64,000 nt of DNA from Paraburkholderia sabiae. Its GTDB lineage: Bacteria; Pseudomonadota; Gammaproteobacteria; Burkholderiales; Burkholderiaceae. Below, one piece after another: positions 62,363-64,000 of the stretch (its first letter is position 1; each line of letters opens with the position of its first letter). Below the pieces are notes generated by a model. The model did no database searches and had not been told where the DNA came from. It saw only the letters and a list, made by a program, of their open reading frames with translations. Position numbers and translations under genes: made by a program. The stretch is taken from positions 1,302,001-1,366,000 of the forward strand of contig NZ_CP125295.1 of assembly GCF_030412785.1 (NCBI RefSeq), read 5' to 3'.

Positions 62363-63334
62363 ATGAAGACCACCTTTCTGGATTTCGAGCAGCCGATCGC
62401 GGAGCTCGAAGCGAAAATCGAAGAATTGCGCTTCGTGCAGGACGATTCGGCCGTCGATATTTCGGAAGAGATCGAGCGGCTGTCGAAGAAGAGCCAGCAG
62501 CTCACAAAGGATCTGTATACGAACTTGTCGCCGTGGCAGGTTTCGCAAATTGCGCGTCATCCGCAGCGTCCGTACACGCAGGACTACATCAACGAACTGT
62601 TCACCGATTTCCACGAACTGCATGGCGACCGCTCGTTTGCGGACGACCTGTCGATCGTCGGCGGCCTCGCGCGTTTCAACGGCCAGCCGTGCATGGTGAT
62701 CGGTCATCAGAAAGGCCGCGACACGAAGGAACGCGCGCTGCGCAACTTCGGCATGCCGCGTCCTGAAGGCTATCGCAAGGCCGAGCGTCTGATGCGTCTC
62801 GCCGAGAAGTTCGGGCTGCCGCTCTTCACCTTCATCGACACGCCGGGCGCGTACCCCGGCATCGGCGCTGAAGAGCGCGGTCAGTCGGAAGCGATCGGCC
62901 GCAATCTGTATGTGATGGCCGAACTGAAGACGCCCATCATCTCGACGATCATCGGCGAGGGCGGTTCGGGCGGCGCGCTGGCTGTCGCCGTCGCGGACAG
63001 CGTGCTGATGCTGCAGTTCTCCACGTACTCGGTGATTTCGCCGGAAGGCTGTGCGTCGATTCTGTGGAAGAGCGCCGCGAAGGCACCGGAAGCCGCGGAA
63101 GCGTTGGGTCTGACGGCGCATCGTCTGAAGGCGCTGGGTCTGATCGACAAGATCGTCAGCGAGCCGCTCGGCGGCGCGCATCGCGATCCGAAGGGCATGG
63201 CAGCGATGCTGCGCCGTGCGCTCGCCGATTCGCTGCGGCAGTTCCACGGCATGAGCACGAACGATCTGCGTCAACGCCGCTTCGATCGTCTGATGGCCTA
63301 CGGCAAGTTCAAGGAAACCACGCCGGGCGCATAA
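62363..63334 (+). CDS. accA: acetyl-CoA carboxylase carboxyltransferase, alpha subunit
   Basis: Alpha half of the carboxyltransferase that, with AccD, makes malonyl-CoA for fatty acid synthesis. At 323 residues it matches family length. The segments [37 protein letters not shown] and [20 protein letters not shown] are characteristic, and [10 protein letters not shown] is the crotonase-like active-site region. A GAAGGA ribosome-binding site precedes the ATG. It is followed by tilS, an order seen in other betaproteobacteria. Confidence 0.98.
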   Translation: MKTTFLDFEQPIAELEAKIEELRFVQDDSAVDISEEIERLSKKSQQLTKDLYTNLSPWQVSQIARHPQRPYTQDYINELFTDFHELHGDRSFADDLSIVGGLARFNGQPCMVIGHQKGRDTKERALRNFGMPRPEGYRKAERLMRLAEKFGLPLFTFIDTPGAYPGIGAEERGQSEAIGRNLYVMAELKTPIISTIIGEGGSGGALAVAVADSVLMLQFSTYSVISPEGCASILWKSAAKAPEAAEALGLTAHRLKALGLIDKIVSEPLGGAHRDPKGMAAMLRRALADSLRQFHGMSTNDLRQRRFDRLMAYGKFKETTPGA

Positions 63335-63380
63335 GCGCTTTCGCGTTCACATCAGCAGGCGCTTCGCGCGCCGTCACCTC

Positions 63381-64000
63381 GTGACTTCCTCCGCTGACAC
63401 ATCCGCCGACCGCCTCGTTCTCGATGCGGTCGGCGTTGTTTTTGGCGCGTTGCCGAACGATGCGCGCGTCGCGATCGCGTTCAGCGGCGGTGTCGATTCG
63501 ACGGTGCTGCTCGACGCGGCCGTGCGCATCGGCGGCGCGTCGCGTTGCATCGCGTTTCATGTTCATCACGGTCTCAGTTCGAACGCCGACGAATGGCTCG
63601 CTCATTGCGCTGCGTTTGCGCGTGAGCGGAATGTCGAGTTCGCTTCGGTGCATGTCGACGTGTCGCGTGCCGCGGGTGTGAGCATCGAAGCGGCGGCGCG
63701 CGACGCGCGTTATCGCGCGCTCGATGCTTTGTGCAAGCAGCATGATGTGCACACGCTCTGGCTAGCTCAACATGCCGACGATCAGGCCGAAACCGTTTTG
63801 CTGCAACTGCTGCGCGGAGCGGGGCTCGCCGGGCTCGCGGCGATGGCGCCGGAATATTTGCCGTCGGGTGCGTCGGTGACGCGCGCGCGTCCGCTGCTGC
63901 ATCTGCTGCGCGCGCAACTGGAGCAGTATGCGCACGCGCGCGATTTGCGCTGGATCGACGATGAGTCCAACGCCGACACACGTTACGCCCGCAACGCGTT
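63381..64000 (+). CDS. tilS: tRNA(Ile)-lysidine synthase, N-terminal part (cut by window end)
   Basis: Enzyme that converts cytidine 34 of tRNA-Ile2 to lysidine. The first 206 codons are in the window. The PP-loop motif FSGGVDSTV is at about residues 35-43, followed by the HVHHGLSSNADEW and QHADDQAETVLLQLLRG segments typical of TilS. The start is GTG at 63381, 47 bases after accA. The frame is open to the right edge, so the C-terminal domain lies outside. Confidence 0.93.
   Translation, partial: MTSSADTSADRLVLDAVGVVFGALPNDARVAIAFSGGVDSTVLLDAAVRIGGASRCIAFHVHHGLSSNADEWLAHCAAFARERNVEFASVHVDVSRAAGVSIEAAARDARYRALDALCKQHDVHTLWLAQHADDQAETVLLQLLRGAGLAGLAAMAPEYLPSGASVTRARPLLHLLRAQLEQYAHARDLRWIDDESNADTRYARNA

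Overview
The window is a gene-dense, GC-rich piece of a betaproteobacterial chromosome, most likely Burkholderia sensu lato (probably Paraburkholderia). The evidence is the strong G/C third-position bias and the gene orders pyrG-kdsA-eno-ftsB, ndk-rlmN-rodZ-ispG-hisS-yfgM-bamB-der-hfq-hflX-hflK-hflC-DUF2065-hisZ-purA, suhB/trmJ/cysE and cysS-glycosylase-accA-tilS. Genus is inferred from remembered synteny and protein similarity; no search was run. I see no prophage, insertion sequence, CRISPR array, tRNA or rRNA gene, so this is core chromosome.

Layout. 1-6.4 kb: the end of comEC, a hydrolase, then pyrG-kdsA-eno-ftsB closed by a good terminator. 6.4-8.5 kb, minus strand: a small lipoprotein, Hsp33 and a gamma-carbonic-anhydrase-like protein. 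8.6-17.7 kb, plus strand: a ferritin-like DUF455 protein, a second hydrolase, a PHP phosphoesterase, a YciO-like protein, an M50 protease, trpS, a methyltransferase, dapA, bamC and a metallo-beta-lactamase-fold hydrolase, meeting a BI-1 family membrane protein across a shared terminator. 18.8-36.2 kb: the long ndk-to-purA housekeeping run covering rRNA/tRNA modification, isoprenoids, tRNA charging, outer-membrane assembly, ribosome GTPases, Hfq, the HflKC protease regulator and purine/histidine metabolism. 36.5-41.4 kb: kup and tex converge on a 0.55-kb intergenic element made of two inverted copies of one repeat. 41.5-45.2 kb: a repeat-containing secreted Gln-rich protein, a DUF465 protein and a DinG/YoaA-type helicase. 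45.4-54.1 kb, mostly minus strand: an Ala-rich lipoprotein, a ribosomal oxygenase opposite a SlyD-like chaperone, a degenerate phosphoesterase, mutS, lplT and suhB. 54.4-64 kb: trmJ, cysE, lpxH, two cyclophilins, a TPR protein, cysS, a DNA glycosylase with a histone-like tail, accA and the start of tilS.

Most genes can be named confidently. I do not see a clear new multi-gene system. The best leads are the near-perfect inverted-repeat element between kup and tex, the 335-residue secreted protein with exact 28-residue periodicity and a possibly leaderless message, structured leaders before rlmN and ftsB, the histone-like tail on the DNA glycosylase, and the phosphoesterase-like protein lacking canonical metal ligands.
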